Source: Paraburkholderia panacisoli (GTDB taxonomy: Bacteria; Pseudomonadota; Gammaproteobacteria; Burkholderiales; Burkholderiaceae). From it: 64,000 nt of DNA. This document shows positions 10,068 through 19,177 of this stretch, piece after piece. The stretch's first letter is position 1, and each line of letters begins with the position of its first letter. The notes below the pieces were generated by a model. That model made no database searches. It saw nothing but the letters and a program-made list of their open reading frames with translations, and was not told the origin of the DNA. A program made the translations under genes and the position numbers. The DNA lies in NCBI RefSeq assembly GCF_008369935.1, contig NZ_VTUZ01000010.1, positions 220,661 to 284,660 of the forward strand, given 5' to 3'.

Positions 10068-10487
10068 TCACGGATGCAGCATTAATCCCTTCACCGCCTT
10101 ATCAACCATCTTTCTCGGTCCACGTAAAGCGACTCCAACCAGATCGGGCTGGTCAGCCGGCTCGGTGCTAAACGCGGCGCGATTGTCGTCGTCATTACCG
10201 GTCGAAAACATTGCTGTCACATAGACGGCCATCATGAGTTCTCGTTGGTGACCTTGCTGGAACGCCCTTTGCAAACCGGAAAGATCACCTGTATGGATCA
10301 TCATCGGTTGGCCGAGCAATGCGGCGTATTTTCGCCCGTTCGCATCTTCGTAAGGCTTTCCAATCGCATCAGGCGCGGCCGCTGCTATTCCGGTCGCCAA
10401 AAAAGCGGTGACGTTCAATTTTTGCCACGATGCCAGATCCTCACGCACCACGATCGCCACTTTAGTTTCAAATTCCATCAGTTCCAT
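10068..10487 (-). CDS. DUF2000 family protein
   Basis: A 139-residue protein matching the DUF2000 family (KVAIVVREDL.. KLNVTAFLATGIAAA.. YAALLGQPMMIHTGD.. ELMMAVYVTAMFSTGND). The fold is small alpha/beta; the biochemical role is unknown. Two starts are possible, the ATG at 10487 and a second at 10478; a GAGG lies just before the first. It follows the AraC-type gene on the same strand with a gap of about 120 bases, an arrangement in which the regulator often controls the DUF2000 gene. Confidence 0.75.
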   Translation of the reverse strand: MELMEFETKVAIVVREDLASWQKLNVTAFLATGIAAAAPDAIGKPYEDANGRKYAALLGQPMMIHTGDLSGLQRAFQQGHQRELMMAVYVTAMFSTGNDDDNRAAFSTEPADQPDLVGVALRGPRKMVDKAVKGLMLHP

Positions 10488-10609
10488 TTCCTCACCGTAT
10501 CAGACACGCAAAGCGAGAGCGGACACTGTGCGACATGTGGGCACGTCGGCAAGCATCGCCTCGCGGACCCGACGTTCCGAGAAGACTGACGGGGTCGTTC
10601 CCGGCAAGA

Positions 10610-11464
10610 CTAGTTCACTTTCCTCGCGCAGTCTGGAAGATTTGTGCAACGTTTGCTGTAGTGCGCCGGCGTCAGTCCATACGCACGCCGGAACCAGCGT
10701 CCAAGGTGACTCTGGTCGGAAAAGCACAGCGAATGTGCAACATCCGCTGGCAGCGCGCCGAGTGCAAGCAGCTGACGCGCCTTGGTCAGACGCAGTTGAA
10801 TCAGATAAGCGTGCGGCGCCAGTCCAAAACAGCTCTTGAACGCGCGTGATAGCCGGAACCGATCCACTGCGCAGGCAGCCGCCAGATGGTCCAGTCCGAT
10901 GTCATCTTCGACATGGGCATGTAGATATTCGCGCGCGCGATGTGCGACACCCAGGAGCTTAGGCCCGCGTTCGCAGCGTATGCGCCAGTCGAGATGGTGG
11001 CTAAGGCGTTCGAGTAACACATCGATTGCAGCCTGCCGCACGACGTGCATTTCTTGCGTATGCAGTGCGCGAAACACAGTCGCAGTTGCCCTGACGAGCA
11101 AGACATCGTCGACAAGGGTTTGCGGGAAAGAAGGGGCGCCCGATTGCGGCGCTTCACTGGACCATGCCCGGAGTTCGCGCGTCAGCCACTCCGGTTTGAG
11201 ATACAGCATCGAATAGGTGAACCCGCCTTCCGACGGTGCGTGTCCGTCGTGGATGTCGCCCGGTTCGAGCATAAAGACTTTACCCGGTGTACTGGTAACG
11301 CGGGTGCGGCGGCAGTCGAATTGCTGGATGCCGTGTTCGGTATAGCCGAGAAGATAGGTGTCGTGCCAATGTGGATCGTAGGCATGACCCTCGAAATGCG
11401 CACGAAGGATTTCGATTTCCGTGCTCTTGTCCTTGCGTATATCGATCCAGTTATTTCCTGCCAT
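10610..11464 (-). CDS. AraC family transcriptional regulator
   Basis: A 284-residue regulator. The N-terminal cupin-like sensing domain shows HWHDTYLLGYTEHG and FMLEPGDIHDGH (about residues 33-75), the C-terminal 95 residues hold the two helix-turn-helix motifs of AraC proteins (ACAVDRFRLSRAFKSCFG and HSLCFSDQSHLGRWFRRAYG, ending LTPAHYSK). The start at 11464 gives a full-length family member. It is divergent from the methyltransferase gene (191 bases apart) and upstream of the DUF2000 gene, so both are candidate targets. Confidence 0.88.
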   Translation of the reverse strand: MAGNNWIDIRKDKSTEIEILRAHFEGHAYDPHWHDTYLLGYTEHGIQQFDCRRTRVTSTPGKVFMLEPGDIHDGHAPSEGGFTYSMLYLKPEWLTRELRAWSSEAPQSGAPSFPQTLVDDVLLVRATATVFRALHTQEMHVVRQAAIDVLLERLSHHLDWRIRCERGPKLLGVAHRAREYLHAHVEDDIGLDHLAAACAVDRFRLSRAFKSCFGLAPHAYLIQLRLTKARQLLALGALPADVAHSLCFSDQSHLGRWFRRAYGLTPAHYSKRCTNLPDCARKVN

Positions 11465-11655
11465 GGGGTGTACGCGGAAGCCTCGTCGTTGCCGTCAATT
11501 CTATGCGGTCAAGAACTCTGCTGCCCACACCCATGCATTTGGGCTTTCGTCCACCTTTCCTTTGCCTATACTTTCCCTGCGCGAAGTCGGCATATTGTCT
11601 ACACCGCGCGCTTGATTTGGTCAGATTTAACCTGCTTTCGTCACGGAGGCTGCAC

Positions 11656-12717
11656 ATGCACTACGACGAGCAGAAAGTAGAGGACTTCATGGCGCGCATG
11701 GTCGGCGAGTTCGGTGCCGTGGCATCCGCGCCGCTCATCGCACTGGGCGACAGGCTGGGTCTGTACAAGGCGATGAGCGAACGGGGTTGGATGACCTCCG
11801 AGCAGGTCGCCGAACGCGCAGGTCTGGCCGAACGATACGTCCGCGAATGGCTCGCGGCGCAGGCTGCGTCGGGCTTCCTCAGTTACGATGCGGCGAGCGC
11901 CCGGTACCAGCTCGAAAACGAAATGGCGAGGTGCTTTGCCGACGAGAGCAGCCCGACTTTCATCCCGGGCTTCTGCGACTGCGCCGAAGCGATGTTCCGC
12001 GCCTTGCCCAAACTCGAAGCAGCTTTCCGCACAGGCCTTGGAGTGGGATGGCATCAGCATCATCCATCGCTGTTCAAGGGCACCGAGCGGTTCTTTCGTC
12101 CGGGCTACGCGGCACATCTGGTCAATGAATGGATTCCGGCACTCGAAGGCGTTGAAGCGATTCTCAAAGGGCATGGCGCGAAAGTCGCCGACGTTGGTTG
12201 CGGCCACGGCGCGTCGACGATTCTGATGGCGCAGGCGTTTCCGGACGCGACATTCGTCGGCTTTGACTATCACGAGCCGTCCATCCAGAGGGCGCGAGAG
12301 TGCGCCCGTGAAGCGGGCGTCGGCGATCGCATTTCGTTCGAAGTAGCCAGCGCACAGCAATACCCCGGAACAGATTACGACCTCGTCGCGTTCTTCGACT
12401 GCCTGCACGACATGGGCGACCCGACGAGCGCCGCCGCACACGTGTTGCAGTCACTCAAGCCCGATGGTTCGTGGATGATCGTCGAGCCCTTCGCGCATGA
12501 CCGCCTGGAAGACAATCTGAATCCTGTCGGGCGGGTGTTCTATTCGGGATCTACGATGTTCTGCACCGGAGCGTCGTTGGCCCAGGAAGGCAGAAGGGCG
12601 TTGGGTGCTCAAGCCGGAGAAGCCCGGCTGAGGGAAGTAGTGAGCGCAGGTGGCTTCACCCGCTTCCGGCGAGCAACGCAAACGCCGTTCAATCTGATTT
12701 TCCAGGCACAAGCGTGA
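11656..12717 (+). CDS. SAM-dependent methyltransferase with N-terminal winged helix
   Basis: A 353-residue class I methyltransferase. Residues 15-90 form a winged-helix dimerisation module (LIALGDRLGLYKAM... AERAGLAERYVREWL...), typical of Rv2258c-like and O-methyltransferase families. The SAM-binding motif I is ADVGCGHGAS at about 178-187, followed by acidic residue motif II in FVGFDYHEPS and the post-motif FFDCLHDMGDP. The start at 11656 is chosen because CGGAGG is eight bases upstream; the frame is open back to 11371 without features. Substrate unknown. Probably regulated from the divergent AraC gene. Confidence 0.8.
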   Translation: MHYDEQKVEDFMARMVGEFGAVASAPLIALGDRLGLYKAMSERGWMTSEQVAERAGLAERYVREWLAAQAASGFLSYDAASARYQLENEMARCFADESSPTFIPGFCDCAEAMFRALPKLEAAFRTGLGVGWHQHHPSLFKGTERFFRPGYAAHLVNEWIPALEGVEAILKGHGAKVADVGCGHGASTILMAQAFPDATFVGFDYHEPSIQRARECAREAGVGDRISFEVASAQQYPGTDYDLVAFFDCLHDMGDPTSAAAHVLQSLKPDGSWMIVEPFAHDRLEDNLNPVGRVFYSGSTMFCTGASLAQEGRRALGAQAGEARLREVVSAGGFTRFRRATQTPFNLIFQAQA

Positions 12718-12842
12718 GCGGCAGTGCAAACGCTGGGCAGGCTGCGCTCACGGGCGGACGAAGTCCGAGCACACGTTTATCACAGAGGCCGGCTCAGTTC
12801 GACCCAGACAGCCGTACATCCCCATGGCTGTTAGCGTTTGAC

Positions 12843-12884
12843 GTGCGGCCAATGACGAACGGTCGAATTCGCCAATGGCCGCAC
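12843..12884. terminator. Stem between convergent genes
   Basis: A perfect nine-base inverted repeat GTGCGGCCA / TGGCCGCAC (12843-12851 and 12876-12884) with a 24-base loop lies between the convergent methyltransferase and sirtuin genes. There is no U-tract, so it may be a weak or Rho-assisted end signal. Confidence 0.35.
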
Positions 12885-12907
12885 ATGAGAGCCGCGATAT
12901 CCGCCGC

Positions 12908-13732
12908 CTAGCCGTTGCTCAAGGCATCGTCCAGCAGTTCGAGCGTTTCGAGCGCTCCGCTTGCGAAGCCGATTCCGCGATGGGACGCAATGCCCGGATC
13001 CTTGGGATTGATTCTGATGATGTGAGAGCCGACGCGCTCGCTGAAATGACGAACGGTGGGGATGGTCTTGCCAGCTCCGATTTCTATGACGACAGGTCGT
13101 TCGACCGAAGCGAGCCACGCATACAAGCGCGACTCCTGCGCTTCCGTGCGCAGAGCGACCCAGTCAAAATCCCCGAACATGAGAATGTTGGGCCGCGCGA
13201 TGGCTCCACAGTGCGGACAGGTCGGCAGATCGCCAAGCAGACGACAGTTAGCCTCGTCGACAACGGGTTCAAATGCTTGCGCCGACCATATCGCATCGGT
13301 ACAGAATTCCGAGCACTGCATCATGTGGATGGAGCCGTGGCATTCCGCTACGCGTCCCTCATGAAAGCCGGCTTTCTGGAATTGACCGTCGACATTACTC
13401 GTGAAAACCGCTGCGCCGCCCGGCATATTTTCAGCCCAACGACGCAGTATCTGGAAACCATTGTGAGGCACGGTGCGCCGATAGAGCTGGAGCCGGTGAC
13501 CATAGAATCCCCAGCAGAGTTCGGGAGAGCTGGCCAATGCTCGCGGGTTTGCCATGTCCTGGAACGTCAATCGATGAGCTCTGAGCGCCGGATAGGCTCG
13601 CCAGAATCCCTCCGCGCCCCGAAAATCGGGTAGGCCCGAGTCCACCCCCATGCCGGCACCGGCCGTGACGAGCAGACCGTCTGCCTCACGGAGCCATGAA
13701 ACCGCGCGCTTCAATTTCTCGCCTTCGTCCAT
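12908..13732 (-). CDS. Sir2 family NAD-dependent protein deacylase
   Basis: A 274-residue sirtuin. The NAD-binding motif GAGMGVDSGLPDFRG is at 25-39, TSNVD at 111-115 and the catalytic histidine is His132 in ECHGSIH. Zinc ligands are probably Cys140, Cys144, Cys172 and Cys175 (first pair spaced C-x3-C, second C-x2-C). The C-terminal part has the usual IEIGAGKTIP and IINP-like (IRINPKD) nucleotide-contact segments. It belongs to the bacterial group of larger, diverged sirtuins; which acyl group it removes, or whether it ADP-ribosylates, is not decidable. It is convergent with the methyltransferase gene and has no same-strand partner. Confidence 0.87.
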   Translation of the reverse strand: MDEGEKLKRAVSWLREADGLLVTAGAGMGVDSGLPDFRGAEGFWRAYPALRAHRLTFQDMANPRALASSPELCWGFYGHRLQLYRRTVPHNGFQILRRWAENMPGGAAVFTSNVDGQFQKAGFHEGRVAECHGSIHMMQCSEFCTDAIWSAQAFEPVVDEANCRLLGDLPTCPHCGAIARPNILMFGDFDWVALRTEAQESRLYAWLASVERPVVIEIGAGKTIPTVRHFSERVGSHIIRINPKDPGIASHRGIGFASGALETLELLDDALSNG

Positions 13733-14053
13733 TGAATCCGCTCTTCCAAATCGGGTCTTCGCTTGGGTTGGTCCTGATCGGCATAGACCTTTGCGCCCTC
13801 ACGGCGCCAATAATGCGGTGGTCCTATCGGTTCGGCAAGCGCATCAATTCGGCAACGTCCTGGAAAGGCTCGATCCGGGCATGTTCCGTGCAGCCTGACC
13901 AACGTTCGCACAGCCAGCGGGGCACCGCGCTCATCCCCTATCGATCGACATGGACGCCATCCACAGCAAACCCGCTTCGCCTCCTATGCCCTCGGGCGCT
14001 CATACCGGCTTCGTACGCGCGCGGCGCTCGCGAGCACAAGCCCAGACGCCCAC
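13733..14053. other. Intergenic region of 321 bases
   Basis: Between the sirtuin start and the TetR stop. Short frames on both strands lack ribosome binding sites and domains. The sirtuin promoter should lie near 13740-13830, but no clear -35/-10 pair was seen. Confidence 0.5.
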
Positions 14054-14668
14054 TCACGCATAGCGTGCGAGAAACATGTCAGCGGCCGATTCCGCGACCT
14101 GCCTTTGCTCCTGTTCGCCGAGCGGCGCCTGGCCCATCGTCACCTGCGGCCAGAACGCAAACGCCTTCACCAACGCCTGCAACTGCAGCGCTGCGAAGAG
14201 CGGATCGGCGGTCTTGAGGCGGCCATCTGCGACGGCCGCCCGGATCCACACGGTCAGGTCTTCCTCGCGTTCGCCGAGGCGGGCGACCATGTCCCGCGCG
14301 CGCTCCGGCGAATGGATACCGGCCGCGATCGCCACACGTGCAAGCGACAAGAAGGACTCGTCGTTCAGCAGCCGGAGCTTGCGGCCCAAAAGGTCGAGCA
14401 ACTGCGCGCGCAACGGTTCGTCGGCGCGGTAGGCGGGCGCATCGCCGCTCTGGCTCGCGTCCCACAGTTGATGGAGAATCGCCGCGAAAAGGACTTCCTT
14501 GCTCGGGAAATGGTTATAGACCGTACGTTTCGAGACGTTCGCGCGGGCGGCGATACGGTCCATGCTAGTCGCGTCGTAACCGGCCGCGAGGAATTCCTCA
14601 ATCGCGGCGCCGACGATAGCGACCCGCTTGCGGTCAGTCAGGCGTTGGTGAGTGGCACTTGGATCCAT
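14054..14668 (-). CDS. TetR/AcrR family transcriptional repressor
   Basis: A 204-residue repressor. The N-terminal helix-turn-helix spans about residues 14-60 (AIVGAAIEEFLAAGYDATSMDRIA... VSKRTVYNHFPSKEVLF). The C-terminal part resembles the AefR-like TetR_C domain (LLGRKLRLLNDESFLSLARVAIA...). It is divergent from an MBL-fold hydrolase gene, and a long dyad sits exactly between them, so it very probably represses that gene and itself. Ligand unknown. Confidence 0.9.
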   Translation of the reverse strand: MDPSATHQRLTDRKRVAIVGAAIEEFLAAGYDATSMDRIAARANVSKRTVYNHFPSKEVLFAAILHQLWDASQSGDAPAYRADEPLRAQLLDLLGRKLRLLNDESFLSLARVAIAAGIHSPERARDMVARLGEREEDLTVWIRAAVADGRLKTADPLFAALQLQALVKAFAFWPQVTMGQAPLGEQEQRQVAESAADMFLARYA

Positions 14669-14676
14669 GACAGGAT

Positions 14677-14730
14677 TTTACACCGGGCAGTTTACTTTTC
14701 TCGAAAATAAACTACACTGCCGAGTGTACA
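14677..14730. promoter_or_regulatory. Large dyad operator and promoter between tetR and the MBL hydrolase
   Basis: The 54 bases read almost the same on both strands. The core palindrome is GTTTAcTTTT / AAAAtAAAC (14690-14712), flanked by outer arms TTTACACC..GGCAGT and ACTGCC..GTGTACA, plus a smaller dyad ACACT/AGTGT at 14714-14727. A candidate promoter TTTACT (14691-14696), 16-base spacer, TACACT (14713-14718) for the hydrolase lies inside it. This is the likely site of the divergent TetR repressor. Confidence 0.7.
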
Positions 14731-14753
14731 TTTCTTTCCGGACGGCCTACCTC

Positions 14754-15884
14754 ATGACGTCGCTTCCTGCTCTTGTCAGTCGCGTGCTCGGCGTAACCGC
14801 TACGCAGCGTGGCCGCGCGCTGTCCAGCCACTCGCCGCAGCACGATGGCGAACGCTTTCGCAACGTCAAGCCGCGTCCCGCCGAAGGCCTGCGCAAGACG
14901 CTCGGCATCGTGTGGAACGTGCTGTTGAACAAGCCACGCGACACGGTGCCGACGGACGCGTTGCCCGTCGATGCGCTGACGCGCGCTCAGCTCGATGCCG
15001 CGCCCGACCGCAGCCTCTACCGGCTCGGTCATTCGACGCTGCTGATGAAGCTGCGCGGCCAGTTCTGGCTGACCGACCCCGTGTTCGCCGAGCGTGCGTC
15101 TCCGTTCCGGCGCCTCGGCCCGAAGCGCTTTCATGCGCCGCCAATCGCGCTTGCCGATTTGCCGCCGCTGCGAGGCGTGATCCTGTCGCACGACCACTAC
15201 GACCACCTCGATCGCGAAACCGTGCTCGCGCTTGCGCAGAGCACCGCCCTTTTTCTGACACCGCTCGGCGTCGGCGACCGCTTGATCGAATGGGGCATCG
15301 ACGCTTCGAAGGTGCGGCAGTTCGACTGGTGGCAAGGCATCGAGGTCGACGGCATGGAGTTCACCGCTACGCCCGCGCAGCATTTTTCCGGCCGTAGTCT
15401 GTTCGACGGCAACAGCACGCTATGGGCGTCGTGGGTGATCGTCGACCATGATCTGCGCGTGTTCTTCAGCGGCGACACAGGCTACTTCGACGGCTTCCAG
15501 ACGATCGGCGAGCGCCTTGGGCCATTCGACATCACGCTGGTCGAAACGGGCGCGTACGACGCGCAGTGGCCGTACGTTCACATGCAGCCCGAAGAAACCG
15601 TGCAGGCGCACATCGATCTGCGCGGCCGCAGGCTCGTGCCGATTCACAACGGCACCTTCGACCTCGCCATGCATCGCTGGCAGGAGCCGTTCGAAAGGGT
15701 GACGGGCTTGGCCCTCGCGCGCGGTGTTGCGCTGTCGACGCCCCGCATGGGCGAACGGCTTGATCTGGGCGCCCCCCATCGCGGCGAACTCTGGTGGCGC
15801 CGCACCGTCGAGACTGTCGCCGCGCCGAAGGCCGCATGGCGTTGGTGCGCGCCGCGCAACGCCGCCGACGCGAAGTCTTCGTGA
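14754..15884 (+). CDS. MBL-fold metallohydrolase (RomA/NAPE-PLD-like)
   Basis: A 376-residue metallo-beta-lactamase-fold protein of the RomA/N-acyl-phosphatidylethanolamine phospholipase D-like group. The metal motif HDHYDHLD is at 146-153, preceded by LGHSTLLMKL and LTDPVF, and followed by the downstream ligands in AQHFSGR, FFSGDTGYFDGF and VPIHNGTFDLAMH. These proteins act on N-acyl or phosphodiester substrates in the envelope or cytoplasm; the exact substrate here is unknown. The start at 14754 is used because earlier in-frame codons would overlap the operator. Controlled by the divergent TetR gene. Confidence 0.82.
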   Translation: MTSLPALVSRVLGVTATQRGRALSSHSPQHDGERFRNVKPRPAEGLRKTLGIVWNVLLNKPRDTVPTDALPVDALTRAQLDAAPDRSLYRLGHSTLLMKLRGQFWLTDPVFAERASPFRRLGPKRFHAPPIALADLPPLRGVILSHDHYDHLDRETVLALAQSTALFLTPLGVGDRLIEWGIDASKVRQFDWWQGIEVDGMEFTATPAQHFSGRSLFDGNSTLWASWVIVDHDLRVFFSGDTGYFDGFQTIGERLGPFDITLVETGAYDAQWPYVHMQPEETVQAHIDLRGRRLVPIHNGTFDLAMHRWQEPFERVTGLALARGVALSTPRMGERLDLGAPHRGELWWRRTVETVAAPKAAWRWCAPRNAADAKSS

Positions 15885-15938
15885 TTCCTGGTGAGCACCG
15901 CGAGCCTGACGTCGCGCTTGTCGCCATTGTCAGTTCGG

Positions 15939-15968
15939 GTTCTTCGTACCTCACCTGATACGAAGAAC
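15939..15968. terminator. Perfect 10-base stem between convergent genes
   Basis: GTTCTTCGTA (15939-15948) and TACGAAGAAC (15959-15968) form a perfect stem with a 10-base loop between the MBL hydrolase and the ketopantoate-reductase-like gene, which converge here. No U-tract follows on either strand. Confidence 0.4.
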
Positions 15969-16034
15969 TGCGAAGGGCGATTTCGGGGCGCATCGAGGGC
16001 GGACGTTAAAGAACGGCGGCGCGTGCGCCGGCGT

Positions 16035-17078
16035 TCAGACCGTGCGGTGCAGTGCCAAAGCGGCGTTCGCCGCTGCCTGCATCTCGGCCAGCAGTGCTTC
16101 GCCTGACCATAAAGGGCGCACGTCGGCGAGTTCGGCTTCCCGCACGAGTTCACAAAGCCGCTCATTTACCGGTGCCGTTTGCCCAAGGCGTTGGGCGAGA
16201 CGCACGACCTCGCCGTTGATCCAGCTGACTTCCGTGGCGCGCCCCGCCGCCAGGTCGTCGGACATCGACGAGCGCGCCAGTGGATCGATCGTCAGCATCG
16301 TGCGTCCCAGCCTTTCGAACAACGCATCGGGCACGCTGAGAACATGCGGTATCCACGTGGCCGGCAACGGCGTCACTCTGGCTGGCCGTATGCCGGCCCG
16401 CTTCAGAAGCGCGAGCGCTTCTTTCTGCGCCATGCCGAGACAGAGCCGGTAGGCGCGTTGCGATAGCTCCTCCTTTAATGGCCGGTTCGCTAACGCGTTG
16501 ATGGCATTGTTGAGGTTGAGCAACAGCTTGGCCCACTGCACCGGCAACATATCGACGTGCTGGATCAGCGGCAGACCCGCTTGCCTGAATGCGTCGACGA
16601 ACGGCTGCATCGCCGGCGTATGTCTGACCTCCAGCTCGCCCGCTGAACCTTGATGGAATGCCCCCGGGCCACGTTCGACGACATTGAATGGCACCATCCC
16701 CTCCAGCACGATGTTCTGTGGCAGCGCGACACGCAACACGTCCGCGTTGCCAACGCCGTTCTGCAAGCTCAGAACAATCGTGCCAGGGCGAAGCACGCTG
16801 GCCAATTCTGCCGCGGCCGCACGTGTCGCGGCAGACTTGACGGTTACCAGCACGAGGTCGGCGGCGGCGGCGCTGGCGGCGTCCGTCGACACGTCGATGA
16901 GCTCCGGGGGCACATGCCAGCGGCTATCGTCGTGCCGCGACAGCGTAATGCCGTGACTGCGCAACTGGTCGGCCATGCGTGCACGCCCAATGAAACTGAC
17001 GTCGCTACCGCCGGCCAGGAGCCGTCCGCCGACATAGCAACCGATCGAGCCAGCGCCGTAGATACAGATTTTTGCCAT
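16035..17078 (-). CDS. Ketopantoate reductase family protein (2-dehydropantoate 2-reductase-like)
   Basis: A 347-residue NAD(P)-dependent reductase. The nucleotide motif GAGSIG starts at residue 8, right after a beta strand (KICIYG), and the family signature LSLQNGVGNADVL is in the middle. The C-terminal helical domain holds the conserved lysine region (WAKLLLNLNNAINAL, Lys in AK). The start at 17078 begins the Rossmann fold; the open frame upstream reads into basic, unlikely sequence. It lies 131 bases after a class II aldolase gene on the same strand, so it may reduce a 2-oxo acid made or used by that enzyme rather than make pantoate. Not named panE for this reason. Confidence 0.82.
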   Translation of the reverse strand: MAKICIYGAGSIGCYVGGRLLAGGSDVSFIGRARMADQLRSHGITLSRHDDSRWHVPPELIDVSTDAASAAAADLVLVTVKSAATRAAAAELASVLRPGTIVLSLQNGVGNADVLRVALPQNIVLEGMVPFNVVERGPGAFHQGSAGELEVRHTPAMQPFVDAFRQAGLPLIQHVDMLPVQWAKLLLNLNNAINALANRPLKEELSQRAYRLCLGMAQKEALALLKRAGIRPARVTPLPATWIPHVLSVPDALFERLGRTMLTIDPLARSSMSDDLAAGRATEVSWINGEVVRLAQRLGQTAPVNERLCELVREAELADVRPLWSGEALLAEMQAAANAALALHRTV

Positions 17079-17209
17079 AGAGGTTCTCACGTGTCTTACC
17101 CGCTTACATCCGCGATGCGTTGAATCCCAGACGCGATCCATGATCGCTGACGCCGTTCGCTCAGCCTCTGTCATCGCGCGTACAGCATGGTGCGAATGGA
17201 CTGGCCGCG

Positions 17210-17977
17210 TTAGTCGGCATATCCGGGGTTGAGGCGGTCGAGCCGGCGCAGCAACCCGGGCCACACCAGCGCCCCTGGCGTGACGCCCCTCGTCACCAGC
17301 CCGATCTGCTCCTTGATGCCGTCGAGAATCGGCTGTGCGATGGGATTGAGTTTTCCGCCACCTGCCAGGGCGCGCACCTGAATCATGCAGGCCGCTTCGA
17401 AGAAGTACATTGCGACGAAGGCGTCCGCCGGCGTCGCGCCGACCGTCAGCAGGCCGTGGTTGCGCAGCATCAGATAAGTGTTGGTTCCGAGGTCTTGAAC
17501 AAGACGAGGCTTCTCGGCTTCATTGAGTGCGATGCCCTCGTAATCGTGATAGCCGAGCGACGCCAGCACACCAAGTGACTGCTGGGAGAGCGGCAGGAAG
17601 CCCGCCGTCTGCGCCGACACGGCGACGCCGTTGACCGAGTGCGTGTGCATCACGCAATGAGCGTCTTCGCGTGCCGCATGCACTGCGCTATGAATCGTGA
17701 AGCCGGCCGGATTCGTGTCATACGGGGAATCGGCAATCTTGCGGCCGTCGAGGTCGATCTTGACCAGCGACGACGCGGTGATTTCGTCGAACATCATGCC
17801 GTACGGGTTGATCAGGAAATGATGCTCGGGCCCGGGCACACGCGCCGAGATATGAGTAAACACCAGATCGTCCCACCCGAACAGCGCCGTGAGACGGTAC
17901 GTGGCCGCGAGATTGACTCGCGCTTCCCATTCGGCAGGTGAAACGTCGTTCTTCAGACTGGTAACAGATGAGGCCAC
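17210..17977 (-). CDS. Class II aldolase/adducin family protein
   Basis: A 255-residue zinc-dependent aldolase-fold protein. Visible features are FGWDDLVFTHISARVPG with the first conserved His, EHHFLINPYGMMFDEITASSLVK, the metal motif HTHS in CVMHTHSVNG, and the third histidine in LRNHGLLTVGATPADAF. The start is taken as the GTG at 17977, which has AAGGAG seven bases upstream; the frame continues to 18088 without support. Substrates in this family include sugar phosphates, diketo compounds and 3-oxo acids. It is first in a two-gene unit with the ketopantoate-reductase-like gene and divergent from a Crp-type regulator. Confidence 0.83.
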   Translation of the reverse strand: MASSVTSLKNDVSPAEWEARVNLAATYRLTALFGWDDLVFTHISARVPGPEHHFLINPYGMMFDEITASSLVKIDLDGRKIADSPYDTNPAGFTIHSAVHAAREDAHCVMHTHSVNGVAVSAQTAGFLPLSQQSLGVLASLGYHDYEGIALNEAEKPRLVQDLGTNTYLMLRNHGLLTVGATPADAFVAMYFFEAACMIQVRALAGGGKLNPIAQPILDGIKEQIGLVTRGVTPGALVWPGLLRRLDRLNPGYAD

Positions 17978-18167
17978 GTCGACACTCCTTATTCGAGGAT
18001 TCAAGCAATGGAATACCCTGAGACAACGCCCTGTGCAATCGCCTATTCGGTCCCTGCGACGCAGCGCGTGCATCAAGGGACAAGTCATTGCGTCGACCGT
18101 TGCAAGTCCACATGATGGTCGCGAACCCGCCTAAAATCTGTCGGATACACGACAGGTCGATGCGCCA

Positions 18168-18872
18168 ATGGATTCCAGCCTGCACCGCTACCGGTCACAA
18201 CTCGAAACGACCCCATGGTTCCGGGGCCTGCCCGTCGAGTTGCGGGACTACCTCGTGAGCCATGCCACCCTGCTCACGCTGGAGAGGGGCCAAATGCTGT
18301 ATCGGCGCGGCGACCAGTCTTATGGCCTGTACGCCGTGCTGGGCGGCGCACTCGCTATCGGCACCGTCGGACTGGATGGGAAAGAGGCGTTGCTCGCGGT
18401 GCTCGGACCGACTGCGTGGGTGGGGGAAATCTCGATGTTCGACGGGCTGCCACGTCCGAACGACGTCACTGCCGTCAGCAGGACGCTTTTGCTGCACGTG
18501 CCCGAGCCCGCGCTGCAGGCCCTGCTCGATTCCACGCCGCGCTATTGGCGCGATTTTGCGCTGTTGATGGCGCAAAGACTGCGGGTTTCGTTCGAGAACG
18601 CCGAAGCGATGACCCTGTTGCCCGCAGCACAGCGGGTGGCCAACCGTTTGCTGATGATCGCCGGAGGTTATGGCGGTCTCAACGCTTCGCAAAGCAGGAT
18701 AAGGGTCTCGCAAGACAGCCTGGCTTCAATGGTGTCGCTGTCGCGGCAAACCACTAATCAGTTGCTCAGGAACCTCGAAAGTCAACGCATATTGAGTCTG
18801 AAGTCCGGCGAAATCGCCATTCTGGATTTCGACCGATTGCGCGCAGCCAGTCTCGGCGATCCGAATCCGTGA
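18168..18872 (+). CDS. Crp/Fnr family transcriptional regulator
   Basis: A 234-residue regulator with a cyclic-nucleotide-binding-like domain (about 20-140: LTLERGQMLYRRGDQSYGLYAVLGGALAI... WVGEISMFDG) and a C-terminal winged helix (about 150-225: LSRQTTNQLLRNLESQRIL). No cysteine cluster of the Fnr type is seen, so it is not an obvious iron-sulfur oxygen sensor. It is divergent from the aldolase/reductase pair, 190 bases apart, which suggests local control. Confidence 0.87.
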   Translation: MDSSLHRYRSQLETTPWFRGLPVELRDYLVSHATLLTLERGQMLYRRGDQSYGLYAVLGGALAIGTVGLDGKEALLAVLGPTAWVGEISMFDGLPRPNDVTAVSRTLLLHVPEPALQALLDSTPRYWRDFALLMAQRLRVSFENAEAMTLLPAAQRVANRLLMIAGGYGGLNASQSRIRVSQDSLASMVSLSRQTTNQLLRNLESQRILSLKSGEIAILDFDRLRAASLGDPNP

Positions 18873-19177
18873 CTGTCTCGTCGCGGCATGGTGATCGCAG
18901 GCCTCTGGAAGTTTCCTGTCAGCTATTGGCGTCCAGCACGGCATAACTCGATGTCGTCGAACGCTCTTGTACTCGCGTCCGTGCGCGCCAGAAGCCCTGT
19001 GCACAGCGCGGCGCGGGCGATATCTTTCAGTGCCTGGCCATTTCCCGCTCATCCGTCTATGCTGTTTCATGTCAAGCTATTTGTAAGCACGACGATCGAC
19101 CGCGCTCCGCCTTGTCGAACCTCAGCCGGCTTGTCGTTTGGCACGCCGTTGTATGTGTTTGTTGACTACCCACTGCC
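18873..19177. other. Intergenic region of 305 bases
   Basis: Between the Crp-type gene and the hydrolase-LuxR fusion. No coding frame with a ribosome binding site, hairpin terminator or clear promoter pair was found. Confidence 0.45.

Noticed and set aside
16035..17078. Naming the ketopantoate-reductase-like gene panE
   Set aside because: Context with a class II aldolase and a Crp-type regulator does not support a pantothenate role; family is functionally broad.
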